Of a stretch of 64,000 nt of DNA, positions 46,818-54,623 are shown piece by piece. The DNA lies in contig CALLUG010000012.1 of NCBI GenBank assembly GCA_938011315.1, positions 62,001 through 126,000 on the forward strand, written 5' to 3'. The number at the start of each line of letters is the position of its first letter. Position 1 is the stretch's first letter. The translations under genes were made by a program, and so were the position numbers. The stretch comes from an uncultured Flavobacteriaceae bacterium. Its GTDB lineage: Bacteria; Bacteroidota; Bacteroidia; Flavobacteriales; Flavobacteriaceae. The notes under the pieces are model-generated. The model did not search any database, was not told the DNA's origin, and saw nothing but the letters and a program-made list of their open reading frames with translations.

Positions 46818-47951
46818 TTAAAATTTTATTAATTCGTCCATTACACTATCAACATATTGAACATTAGTATAGTAATGAGGTGAAATTCTAAAAATGTTTT
46901 TTACTCCATTTTTAGGAAATTGCAGTGGGGAATTCCAATGATTCATTGTTGAAACATTAAGACCTATATTTTTAAAATTATTGATTAAAGAACTTTCTAA
47001 ATCAGGATTTTTTAAAAAGAAACCGCAAATTCCGGATTTAGAGCTTATTGAACCAATTATTTTTAGTTTATCATTTGCAGAAACTACTTTTCTTATATTA
47101 TTAGCATATTGTTCTTTGTTGGAAAATAGTTTGGTTTTAATGACTGAATTGCTTTCTTTTATTGCATTTGTTAAACCAAGTAGCGCAGCAATATTTCGTT
47201 CCCATAATTCAAATCTTTTGGCATTTTTAATAATATGAAGTCCTATTATTGCTTCATTTTTATCCAAAACTAGACTTGATGATGATAAATCGAGTTGAGA
47301 TTCTTTTATCTTCGCTTTTGGTTTTATATATATAAACCCTGTTCCTCTTGGACCTCTAAGCCATTTTCTGCCAGTGGTTATGAAAGCATCACATTTCATT
47401 CTTTGAACATCAACAGGTATGTTTCCTAAAGATTGGCAACCGTCAACAATGTATATTGCGCCATATTTGGAAGCCAATATACCAATTTCGTATACAGGGT
47501 TAACAATTGAGCCATGTGCAATAGCGTGACTTAAAACTATTGTTTTAACACCTGATTTAAGGAAATCTTCAATTTTATTTAAATCTAACGTTCCATCAAA
47601 ATCGCAGTTGTGTATAATAAGTTCAGCTTTACATATACTCGTTTTTTTATATAAATTAATCAAATTTGTACCAAATTCTGAAGAAAGTGTTAGTATTTTA
47701 TCTCCTTTATTTATTGGTAGTCCTTCAATTACTAAATTCCAACCTCTACTAGCACTATCTACAAAGGCTATATTATTTGGACTTGGAGCATTAATACTGA
47801 GTGCAGCTTGGACATAAAAATCTTGAATTTTAGATTCAGATAAAGTAGCGGCTTGATAAGCGCCCACCTGTCGTTCTAGTTGTAGGTGTTCAACAATAAT
47901 ATTATGTGTTGTTTCACTGGTAATTGATGCTCCGGCATTATTTAAATACAT
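46818..47951 (-). CDS. ovoB: PLP-dependent OvoB-like sulfoxide lyase (aminotransferase class V fold)
   Basis: 377 residues. Class V aminotransferase fold: N-terminal MYLNNAGASI, IAFVDSASRGWNLVIEGL, VLSHAIAHGSIVNPVYEIG, IYIVDGCQSLGNIPVDVQ with the PLP-binding Asp, and the PLP lysine in FITTGRKWLRGPRGTGFIY (about residue 194). Alone this could be a cysteine desulfurase or EgtE-type enzyme. Because it follows ovoA and a cupin gene on the same strand (15 bases apart), the best reading is the lyase that cleaves 5-histidylcysteine sulfoxide to 5-thiohistidine. Gene symbol is by context. Confidence 0.7.
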   Translation of the reverse strand: MYLNNAGASITSETTHNIIVEHLQLERQVGAYQAATLSESKIQDFYVQAALSINAPSPNNIAFVDSASRGWNLVIEGLPINKGDKILTLSSEFGTNLINLYKKTSICKAELIIHNCDFDGTLDLNKIEDFLKSGVKTIVLSHAIAHGSIVNPVYEIGILASKYGAIYIVDGCQSLGNIPVDVQRMKCDAFITTGRKWLRGPRGTGFIYIKPKAKIKESQLDLSSSSLVLDKNEAIIGLHIIKNAKRFELWERNIAALLGLTNAIKESNSVIKTKLFSNKEQYANNIRKVVSANDKLKIIGSISSKSGICGFFLKNPDLESSLINNFKNIGLNVSTMNHWNSPLQFPKNGVKNIFRISPHYYTNVQYVDSVMDELIKF

Positions 47952-47966
47952 TATATTAGGTTTAAT

Positions 47967-48773
47967 TTATACGACATCATCAATCTTTTTGAGCGTATTT
48001 TTATTAAAAAAAAGTACGGTATTAGCTTTTTCTTTTGAACTGGCTACAGTAATAGCATATTTTCCAATCAACGTTCCATCACCGTGTATTGTTCCAGGAG
48101 GGGTGTATAGCCCGTAGCCATAGGGAATTCTATATGCAGAAAAACTATATTGATTTGCAGAGATTTTTTTGCCTATGATAATATGTCCTTTTGAGCAGGG
48201 ACTAAGTGGAATATGAATATGGGGAAAATTATGTGTTTCAACGTAATAGCCTCCGCCTCCACTTTCTTGTGTTAGAAAGTCCTCTTTATAATTAGGTTTA
48301 TAATCGTATTCCATAAGAACGGTCTGTGCTGGAAAATAAACTACGGGGAAACTTGAACCATTTTCAATTAGTTCTAAGCCATAAAATTTTATATTTTCTT
48401 TATTGGCTAAAACAATAGGAATTTTAAAATTGTCTGGCACTAATAAAGCTCCCATTCCATCAAAAATGTTAGCGTCTTTACCTGCATTTCTAATAATGTT
48501 TTTTTTGTCTGCTTGCTTTGAAGAAAACCATTCTGCTTTAATAATTATCCTTTCATTAGTATTGACCTCATTTTTTTCTAAAGTGAGTAACGATTGTTCT
48601 GATAAAGAAAACTTCCATTGAGAGGTTCCTTTTTCTATAAAAGCTCTACCTGTGAGTGTCTCTAAAACCAAATCATTTGGTTTATTAACTGAATAACGAG
48701 ACAGGGTAGCTTGCTCCAGCATTTCCTTTCTTTCCTCGTTTAATTCAAAATGGGTGTTAATGGGACGTTTCAT
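47967..48773 (-). CDS. cupin-like protein in the ovothiol operon
   Basis: 268 residues from the ATG at 48773, chosen because it makes an ATGA overlap with the ovoA stop (an in-frame ATG 8 codons earlier is the alternative). No signal peptide. The centre has HNFPHIHIPLSP (HxH, about residue 184) and, 40 residues on, YGLYTPPGTIHGDG, which fits cupin motif 2 (G-x4/5-PxG-xx-H). A second, N-terminal half is beta-rich and also cupin-like in rhythm, so it may be bicupin. I know no named family. Its place between ovoA and the ovoB-like gene suggests a metal-dependent step or binding role in thiohistidine metabolism. Confidence 0.6.
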   Translation of the reverse strand: MKRPINTHFELNEERKEMLEQATLSRYSVNKPNDLVLETLTGRAFIEKGTSQWKFSLSEQSLLTLEKNEVNTNERIIIKAEWFSSKQADKKNIIRNAGKDANIFDGMGALLVPDNFKIPIVLANKENIKFYGLELIENGSSFPVVYFPAQTVLMEYDYKPNYKEDFLTQESGGGGYYVETHNFPHIHIPLSPCSKGHIIIGKKISANQYSFSAYRIPYGYGLYTPPGTIHGDGTLIGKYAITVASSKEKANTVLFFNKNTLKKIDDVV

Positions 48774-50902
48774 TTTGTTAAAATTTTCTTTTTCCACACC
48801 CCTATATAAGGTAGGATATATTGGTATTTTCTACTTGTTTCTTTAAGGATAAAAGGGATATCTTGTGTTTCGCTTAAAAAATCAAAATTAGTAGCTAATA
48901 ACGTTTTAATATACTCACTAGAATAAAAAGGCTTTTCATCCTTTATGTAGCCTCCTATCCATTTCTCTTTTTCGGTAAACTCTTCTTTCCATGTAAACGG
49001 GGACGTAATAACCAAAACAGCACCTTCATTCATTCTATTGTTTAATTCTGATAAAAATGAAATCGGATCATATAATCTATCTACTAAGTTAGCCGCCAAC
49101 ACAAAGTCATATCCTTTTAGTTTGGCAGGTAGGTTACAGGCATCTGCTTGAAAAAACTCAACATTCGCTCCCTTTTTGTCTAATTGAATCGTATTCAAAT
49201 GAATTGATTTATGTTCATACATATTTCCTTCAATCAGTGTTTTATATTTCACCGTTTCAAGTTCTTTCAGTCGATATGCATATTGAATAAAATGAGCAGA
49301 AAAATCTACTCCTGTAACGTTATCAAAATAGCGACTAAGTTCAAAACAACTTCTGCCAACAGAACATCCTACATCCAGTGCTTTTAGTTTTTTACTTTGA
49401 TTCCAAAATTGTGATGCATAGTTGATCACAGCAACTGCAAAAGGTTCTTTGCCTAAATAATTGTTACTGTAATGTGCATCTAAATACATACTACAGGCCT
49501 CATCTGTTTCGTAGGAGTCAGCATTTTGAGTAATTTCATGCTCAGACTGAACTAGTCTAAAACCAGCATGCTGAAAAAAATGTTTTCTAAATGCATATCG
49601 ACTTTCTCTTCTTGCGCAATTGCCTCCAGAAATCCAGCTACCTCCTTTAATTATATTGTGCTTATCATCGAAGGTTGGTATAGAAAAATCATCGTAATAT
49701 TGATGCGGCTTGAATCCTTTGAATGGCTGAATAGGACTTTCGGTCCATTGCCATACATTGCCACAGACATCGTAAAGTTTGTTATGTTTAAATTTATTGA
49801 CAGGGCACGAAGAGGCAAAGTGGGCTAAGTGGATGTTCGTGTTTTTGTGTTCAGAATCTTCATTTCCTAAAAAATGTTGATTATACATAGAGTGCCACTC
49901 ATGCTCTGATGGTAACCTGACATTTTTACCTTTAGACTCGGAATACCAATTACAAAAAGCTTTGGCTTCGTAATAGTTTACCTCTACAGGCCAGTTCATT
50001 GGGAGAGGAATTTCCTCGATCATATTACGCAGCTTATAGCCATGAGGTTCCGTATGGTCTGCTATCCAAAAAACGGGATGGGTGGCTTGCTTGAATTCCA
50101 CCCAAGAAGCTCCTTCATCTGTCCACCACTTATGGTTTTTATACCCACCGTCTTTTACAAATTCTAAATATTCGCTATTGGATATAAGCGATTGGCTTGT
50201 TGTAAACCTTTTTACCTCTTGGGAGTCTTTGCCATATTCATTATCCCAGCCGTAATAATCCGAAGGCATATTAATTCCTAATTGAACGTTTTCATTTTTA
50301 ATTTCAATAAAATTGTTGCTTGGCACTGTATTGCTATATTCTTTACAAGTCGTCCATCCTTTGGTTTGCTGATGTATATACTTAATATCAAGTTGGCGAA
50401 TTAAAACAGAAGATGTTTCCAAATGGATGAGTTCATGTTCTATACCCATTAACACAATCCAAGCTGGATGATTCCAATCGATTATTGTTCCCAAAGGAAG
50501 ATTGTCAATTACTTCTATAACAATGTCTTGAACACTATTTCTGTACTGCTTAACGTCGTCTACTTTAGGCCAATCAATATGTTTGTCATTTAAATCATCC
50601 CATGACATCTCGTCTACGCCTACTGCAAATAAGGATTCGAAAAGCTCATTTACCCTTGAGGTAATGATTTTTGATACCGTTAACTTATTAATAAAGAAAG
50701 TAGCTGTATGACCAAAGTAGAAAATGAGTGGGTGTCTTAAGGCTTCTGGGCGTTTATAAAATGCTTCCTCACTATTTAGACATTGAAATAAGTTTTCATA
50801 AAGTTGGAAAGTATGACAAAAAAAATCTTTAATTTCTTGTCTTTTACTTTCGTCTAGTGTTTTTCCTAGGAAAGGAGAGTTATAAATTTTTTTATTTATC
50901 AT
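48770..50902 (-). CDS. ovoA: 5-histidylcysteine sulfoxide synthase / thiohistidine N-methyltransferase (OvoA)
   Basis: 710 residues, three parts. DinB-like N-terminal domain with FGHTATFFINKL and the iron facial-triad motif HELIHLE (HxxxHxE, about residue 157). FGE-sulfatase domain to ~435 (LPMNWPVEVNYYEAKAFCNW, VRLPSEHEWHSMY, DVCGNVWQWTESP, GGSWISGGNCARRESRYAFR). C-terminal SAM methyltransferase at ~460-700 (LDVGCSVGRSCFELSRYF, VTGVDFSAHFI). This full fusion identifies OvoA rather than EgtB: it couples cysteine and histidine with oxygen to the sulfoxide and later methylates the imidazole. First gene of the operon. Confidence 0.9.
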   Translation of the reverse strand: MINKKIYNSPFLGKTLDESKRQEIKDFFCHTFQLYENLFQCLNSEEAFYKRPEALRHPLIFYFGHTATFFINKLTVSKIITSRVNELFESLFAVGVDEMSWDDLNDKHIDWPKVDDVKQYRNSVQDIVIEVIDNLPLGTIIDWNHPAWIVLMGIEHELIHLETSSVLIRQLDIKYIHQQTKGWTTCKEYSNTVPSNNFIEIKNENVQLGINMPSDYYGWDNEYGKDSQEVKRFTTSQSLISNSEYLEFVKDGGYKNHKWWTDEGASWVEFKQATHPVFWIADHTEPHGYKLRNMIEEIPLPMNWPVEVNYYEAKAFCNWYSESKGKNVRLPSEHEWHSMYNQHFLGNEDSEHKNTNIHLAHFASSCPVNKFKHNKLYDVCGNVWQWTESPIQPFKGFKPHQYYDDFSIPTFDDKHNIIKGGSWISGGNCARRESRYAFRKHFFQHAGFRLVQSEHEITQNADSYETDEACSMYLDAHYSNNYLGKEPFAVAVINYASQFWNQSKKLKALDVGCSVGRSCFELSRYFDNVTGVDFSAHFIQYAYRLKELETVKYKTLIEGNMYEHKSIHLNTIQLDKKGANVEFFQADACNLPAKLKGYDFVLAANLVDRLYDPISFLSELNNRMNEGAVLVITSPFTWKEEFTEKEKWIGGYIKDEKPFYSSEYIKTLLATNFDFLSETQDIPFILKETSRKYQYILPYIGVWKKKILTK

Positions 50903-51062
50903 GTGATAATGTTTATATTTAGTAAAGTGAATCGGATGGTAAAATCTCTAATTAGTTTTGGAGTTATGATGGTACTGTTCTAAGAGTCCATTTGTATAAT
51001 TATTTACTTCGTTAGTTTTCATGTAGCATAATTTAAGGGTTTATTGAGTGTAATCATCTGCA

Positions 51063-51323
51063 TTACAAATAGCCAAGGGTTTTACGCTCTAACTTTATAA
51101 AGAAATGGACTGTTTGATGTTCGTCACCAATTATTCCATAAACATTTTGACTCTCCGTAACAGACCAAATATTAGAAAAGTCGTATTGAAATGACTTGTA
51201 TTTATTTAAAACATTTTCAGATTGATAATCAACTTCTAAATTGAAATTCTCTCTTACTTTATCAAGAGTTTGTGCGAATGAAATATTCGAAATTAAAAGT
51301 AGTATAATGATTATTCGTTTCAT
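51063..51323 (-). CDS. small secreted protein, unknown
   Basis: 86 residues. Signal peptide MKRIIIILLLISNISFAQ. The mature ~68 residues (TLDKVRENFNLEVDYQSE, YGIIGDEHQTVHFFIKLERK) match no family I know. The DNA just before its ATG reads GACGTCAGCAACACG (minus strand), similar in position to the GGGACGTTG just before the lipoprotein at 59255, on the other side of the type III island. Probably secreted or periplasmic. Confidence 0.55.
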   Translation of the reverse strand: MKRIIIILLLISNISFAQTLDKVRENFNLEVDYQSENVLNKYKSFQYDFSNIWSVTESQNVYGIIGDEHQTVHFFIKLERKTLGYL

Positions 51324-51450
51324 TTTTTAGCGTGTTGCTGACGTCGTTTGTATGAAAAACCGTATGTTAAAAATACTGAATTTTAGGATTAGTACTTAGC
51401 TAAATTTTATATTTTTTTTGAGCTTAACTTATTGTCTTATAATTGGGAGG

Positions 51451-51472
51451 GGGGAATGATCACTATTTCCCC
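51451..51472. other. G-rich hairpin upstream of the type III island
   Basis: GGGGAA and TTCCCC pair around a TGATCACTA-type loop; the left arm is part of GGGAGGGGGG, an unusually long G-run for this AT-rich DNA. It lies between the divergent 51323 and 51586 genes. Role unknown. Confidence 0.3.
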
Positions 51473-51535
51473 AACCTATCCAAGACTCTTTGTAAATTCA
51501 GAAAACAAAATCATTGAATATCTAAAAACTCTAAT

Positions 51536-51557
51536 TATATTTGACACTAATTGTCAA
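51536..51557 (+). promoter_or_regulatory. promoter -7 box and candidate operator of the type III island
   Basis: TATATTTG (51536-51543) fits TAnnTTTG. TTGACA-CTAAT-TGTCAA (51541-51557) overlaps its 3' half; within it GAC-ACTAATT-GTC has the same N7 spacing as the palindrome at the type II system's promoter. The XRE gene starts 29 bases after the palindrome. Binding there would block transcription, suggesting autorepression. Confidence 0.6.
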
Positions 51558-51585
51558 GTGTAATTAATCAATTGGTGTTTAACAA

Positions 51586-51903
51586 ATGGAAAACAACAAA
51601 TCTACAGGCGAAATTCTTAGAGAGAAAAGAGAAGAAAAAGGATTGCTTTTACGACACATTTCTGCCGAACTCGATATTGATACTGCAATACTCAGTAAAA
51701 TTGAAAGGAGCGAACGAAAAGCGACAAAAGAACAAATACTAAAGCTTGCCGATATATTAAACTTAAACAAAGATAATTTACTTGTTCAATATTTAAGTGA
51801 AAGAATACTTTATGAAATAAGAGATGAAGAACTTGGTAGTAAAGCATTAAAAGTGGCTGAACAGAAAATGAAGTACATTAATAACAAGAAAAGCCAAGCT
51901 TAA
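51586..51903 (+). CDS. XRE-family controller protein of the type III R-M island
   Basis: 105 residues. HTH_XRE domain at ~8-62 (GEILREKREEKGLLLRHISA, LDIDTAILSKIERSERKAT), then a helical tail. The whole protein, including the tail, resembles the N-terminal ~90 residues of the C5-methyltransferase at 20115-21599 (LDIDTSTLGKIEKEER in the same place). Likely the controller (C) protein of the R-M operon. Its TAA overlaps the Res start (TAATG), so translation is coupled. Confidence 0.85.
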   Translation: MENNKSTGEILREKREEKGLLLRHISAELDIDTAILSKIERSERKATKEQILKLADILNLNKDNLLVQYLSERILYEIRDEELGSKALKVAEQKMKYINNKKSQA

Positions 51904-54620
51904 TGGATATTAAATTAGAATTATTAGAATATCAAGAAACGGCAATAAAGTCTGTTATTGATGTATTTGACGGAAACGACAAAAACTCATTTGACAATGC
52001 GTGCAAAGATGGTATTCGTTCAAATATATGTTCACTTTCTGCCGAACAATTAACAGAAAACATAAAATCTGTTTTACTTGAAAACGGAGTTGACGAAGAA
52101 GTTGCAAAACTGACCAATGAACAAGAACTAACCATTGAAATGGAAACAGGAACAGGAAAAACACTTGTTTATGTCAAATCCATTTATGAGTTATTTAAAC
52201 AGTACGGATTTACAAAATTTATAATTCTTGTTCCTTCGGTTGCTATTCGCCAAGGAGTTTTAAGTACACTCTCTACTTTTAAAGAACAATTGGAAGAAGT
52301 TTATGGCTTTACACCCAAATCATTTGAATACAGTAGTAAAAAACGTAACAAAGTAACCAATTTTATTGAAGAACAACATCCTCAAATAATGGTAATGACC
52401 TTGGCTTCTTTCAATTCAGAAGACAAAATTTTAAACCAAGCCAAAAGAGAAGACCTTTTTGCAAACATTCCATTTATTAAAGCCATTGGACGTACTAATC
52501 CAATTATCATAATGGATGAACCACAAGAAGGAATGGATACTCCAAATTCTATCAATCAAATAGCTAAATTAAATCCGCTATTTAAGATTAGATATTCCGC
52601 AACACACAAAGTTTCCAAAAATAAATTGTATCGTTTAACGCCTTATGACAGTTACAAAGAAGGATTAGTAAAAAAGATTGAGGTTTTAACCGTTACAGAA
52701 AAAAATGATGAAGCCACGTTAAAATTAGAACTTTCAGAAACTAAGAACGGAAAGAATCCTATTCAAGCAAAAATTAAAGCTTGGCATCAATTAGCAAGTG
52801 GAAAAATTGAATTTAAAAACACAAAATGGTTAAAGGATGGCGACAACCTTGGAGAAGTCACCAATAACCCAAGTTATTTAAAATACAAGATTGACAGAAT
52901 CAAAAAAAGTCTAAGAACACAAAAATGGTCCGTTTCATTTACTAACGGAACAGAGATTTTTGAAAATCAGGCTTCTGGAAATATTCGAAGCATTTGGAAC
53001 TTACAAATCGAATGGCTCATCATTCGACACTTTACAAAAAAACAAAAACTACAAGAAAAAGGCATAAAATGCCTTTCGCTTATATTTATTGATAAAGTTG
53101 CTAATTATGTTAGTGATGAACCAATTATTAAAAATCTATTTATAGAGAAATACACCGAACTATATCCTGAATTTCACGATAACAACCAACCAACAGCAGA
53201 ACATATTGAAACTATACAAGGTTCTTATTTTGCTAAAACAGGCAAAAATGAATTTACGGATAGCGAAAATTCAATGCGAAAAAACGCAGCTGTTTTTGAT
53301 GCTATTTTAAGAGATAAAGAAGGGTTGTTGAGTTACGGAGATTCTGTAGCCAATAAAATAGAATTCATTTTTTCACACTCTGCTTTAGGTGTTGGTTGGG
53401 ATAATCCTAACATTTTTAATATTGCAACATTGAGTAACTCGTTTTCTGAAATTAAGAAACGCCAAGAAATTGGAAGAGGATTGCGTATTTGTGTAAATGC
53501 AGATGGACAACGTGTTTATGATAAATTGAACGTTTCGGATGATGAAAGAATCAATCAACTAACCATAATTCCTAATGAGACTTACGAAACTTTTGTAACG
53601 CAATATCAAGAAGAAATTAAAGAAGCGTACGGAACTTCAGGTGCTGGTGCAGGAATGATACATACGCATAAAGGAGAAAAACAAAATGAAGTCCACTTTA
53701 AACGCAATGCTAACGACACTATCAATAAAGCATTTAAACGCTTTTGGGATGCCTTAGCTAAAAAAACAAATTACACAGTAAGATTTGATGAACAAGCTTT
53801 AATTGACAGAAGCAAAGAAGCGCTGAATGCAATTAAAATTGCAGATTATGAAGCAGAAGTAAGCAGTCGCTCAATAGGTGAAATTACAGAAAATGGTATT
53901 GAAGATGAATTTGGAGGTGCGGAAAGTTACAAATTGAAAGCTCATTTTACAGCTTTAGATTTAGTAGAAGAAATTAGCGAAAACACGGGGCTAAGTTACC
54001 TCACAACCTTTAATATTATTAACGAAATTACCTATGAGAATTTCGCCAAAAATCCACCTCAATTTATTCATCAAGCCTCTGCTTTGATTAAAAATATAGA
54101 GTTGGAAGAAATGATAAGAGGATTGGATTATCATTTAACAGATGACTCTTTTCCTTTTGAATTTAACGATTTTACAAAACAAATTGAATACAGTAATTAT
54201 ACCGATACGCCAAAGAGAGGTGTATATAATAGAATAATTCACGATAGTGATGTAGAACATCAATTTGCTTTGGCTACAGATAATGATGATGAAGTTATTT
54301 GTTTTTTAAAGCTTCCAAGGTATTACAAAATAAAAACTCCCATTGGCGATTACAATCCTGATTTTGGTATAGTAATGAAGCGTAAAAGTTTACGAGACGG
54401 AAAAGAAAGTGAATTCTATTTTGTAATAGAAACCAAAGGAACAAACGATATTAATAATAAGAAAGCACTAAAAGAAAGTGAACTGTACAAAATAAAATGT
54501 GCCATTAAGCATTTTGCCACTTTAGACGTAGATGTACAATACAAAGCTCCTGTAAAAGATTACCAATATTTTAAAACAGAAGCCAATACTACTATTAATA
54601 CATTAATTGAAGAAGCATAG
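51903..54620 (+). CDS. type III restriction enzyme, Res subunit
   Basis: 905 residues. SF2 translocase with Walker A METGTGKT (residues ~81-87), motif Ia IILVPSVAIRQGV, Walker B-like IIMDEPQEGMD (DEPQ in place of DExH), motif III RYSATHK and motif VI KKRQEIGRGLRICV. C-terminal PD-(D/E)xK nuclease: NPDFGIV near 817 and FVIETKG near 840. ATP-driven cleavage in complex with Mod. In most type III systems mod precedes res; here res comes first, right after the XRE gene. Confidence 0.93.
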   Translation: MDIKLELLEYQETAIKSVIDVFDGNDKNSFDNACKDGIRSNICSLSAEQLTENIKSVLLENGVDEEVAKLTNEQELTIEMETGTGKTLVYVKSIYELFKQYGFTKFIILVPSVAIRQGVLSTLSTFKEQLEEVYGFTPKSFEYSSKKRNKVTNFIEEQHPQIMVMTLASFNSEDKILNQAKREDLFANIPFIKAIGRTNPIIIMDEPQEGMDTPNSINQIAKLNPLFKIRYSATHKVSKNKLYRLTPYDSYKEGLVKKIEVLTVTEKNDEATLKLELSETKNGKNPIQAKIKAWHQLASGKIEFKNTKWLKDGDNLGEVTNNPSYLKYKIDRIKKSLRTQKWSVSFTNGTEIFENQASGNIRSIWNLQIEWLIIRHFTKKQKLQEKGIKCLSLIFIDKVANYVSDEPIIKNLFIEKYTELYPEFHDNNQPTAEHIETIQGSYFAKTGKNEFTDSENSMRKNAAVFDAILRDKEGLLSYGDSVANKIEFIFSHSALGVGWDNPNIFNIATLSNSFSEIKKRQEIGRGLRICVNADGQRVYDKLNVSDDERINQLTIIPNETYETFVTQYQEEIKEAYGTSGAGAGMIHTHKGEKQNEVHFKRNANDTINKAFKRFWDALAKKTNYTVRFDEQALIDRSKEALNAIKIADYEAEVSSRSIGEITENGIEDEFGGAESYKLKAHFTALDLVEEISENTGLSYLTTFNIINEITYENFAKNPPQFIHQASALIKNIELEEMIRGLDYHLTDDSFPFEFNDFTKQIEYSNYTDTPKRGVYNRIIHDSDVEHQFALATDNDDEVICFLKLPRYYKIKTPIGDYNPDFGIVMKRKSLRDGKESEFYFVIETKGTNDINNKKALKESELYKIKCAIKHFATLDVDVQYKAPVKDYQYFKTEANTTINTLIEEA

Positions 54621-54623
54621 AAA

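Noticed and set aside
48770-50902. Reading the DinB/FGE/methyltransferase protein as the ergothioneine enzyme EgtB
   Set aside because: EgtB lacks the C-terminal methyltransferase domain, and no egtD gene is nearby. The fusion and the adjacent PLP lyase gene fit OvoA.
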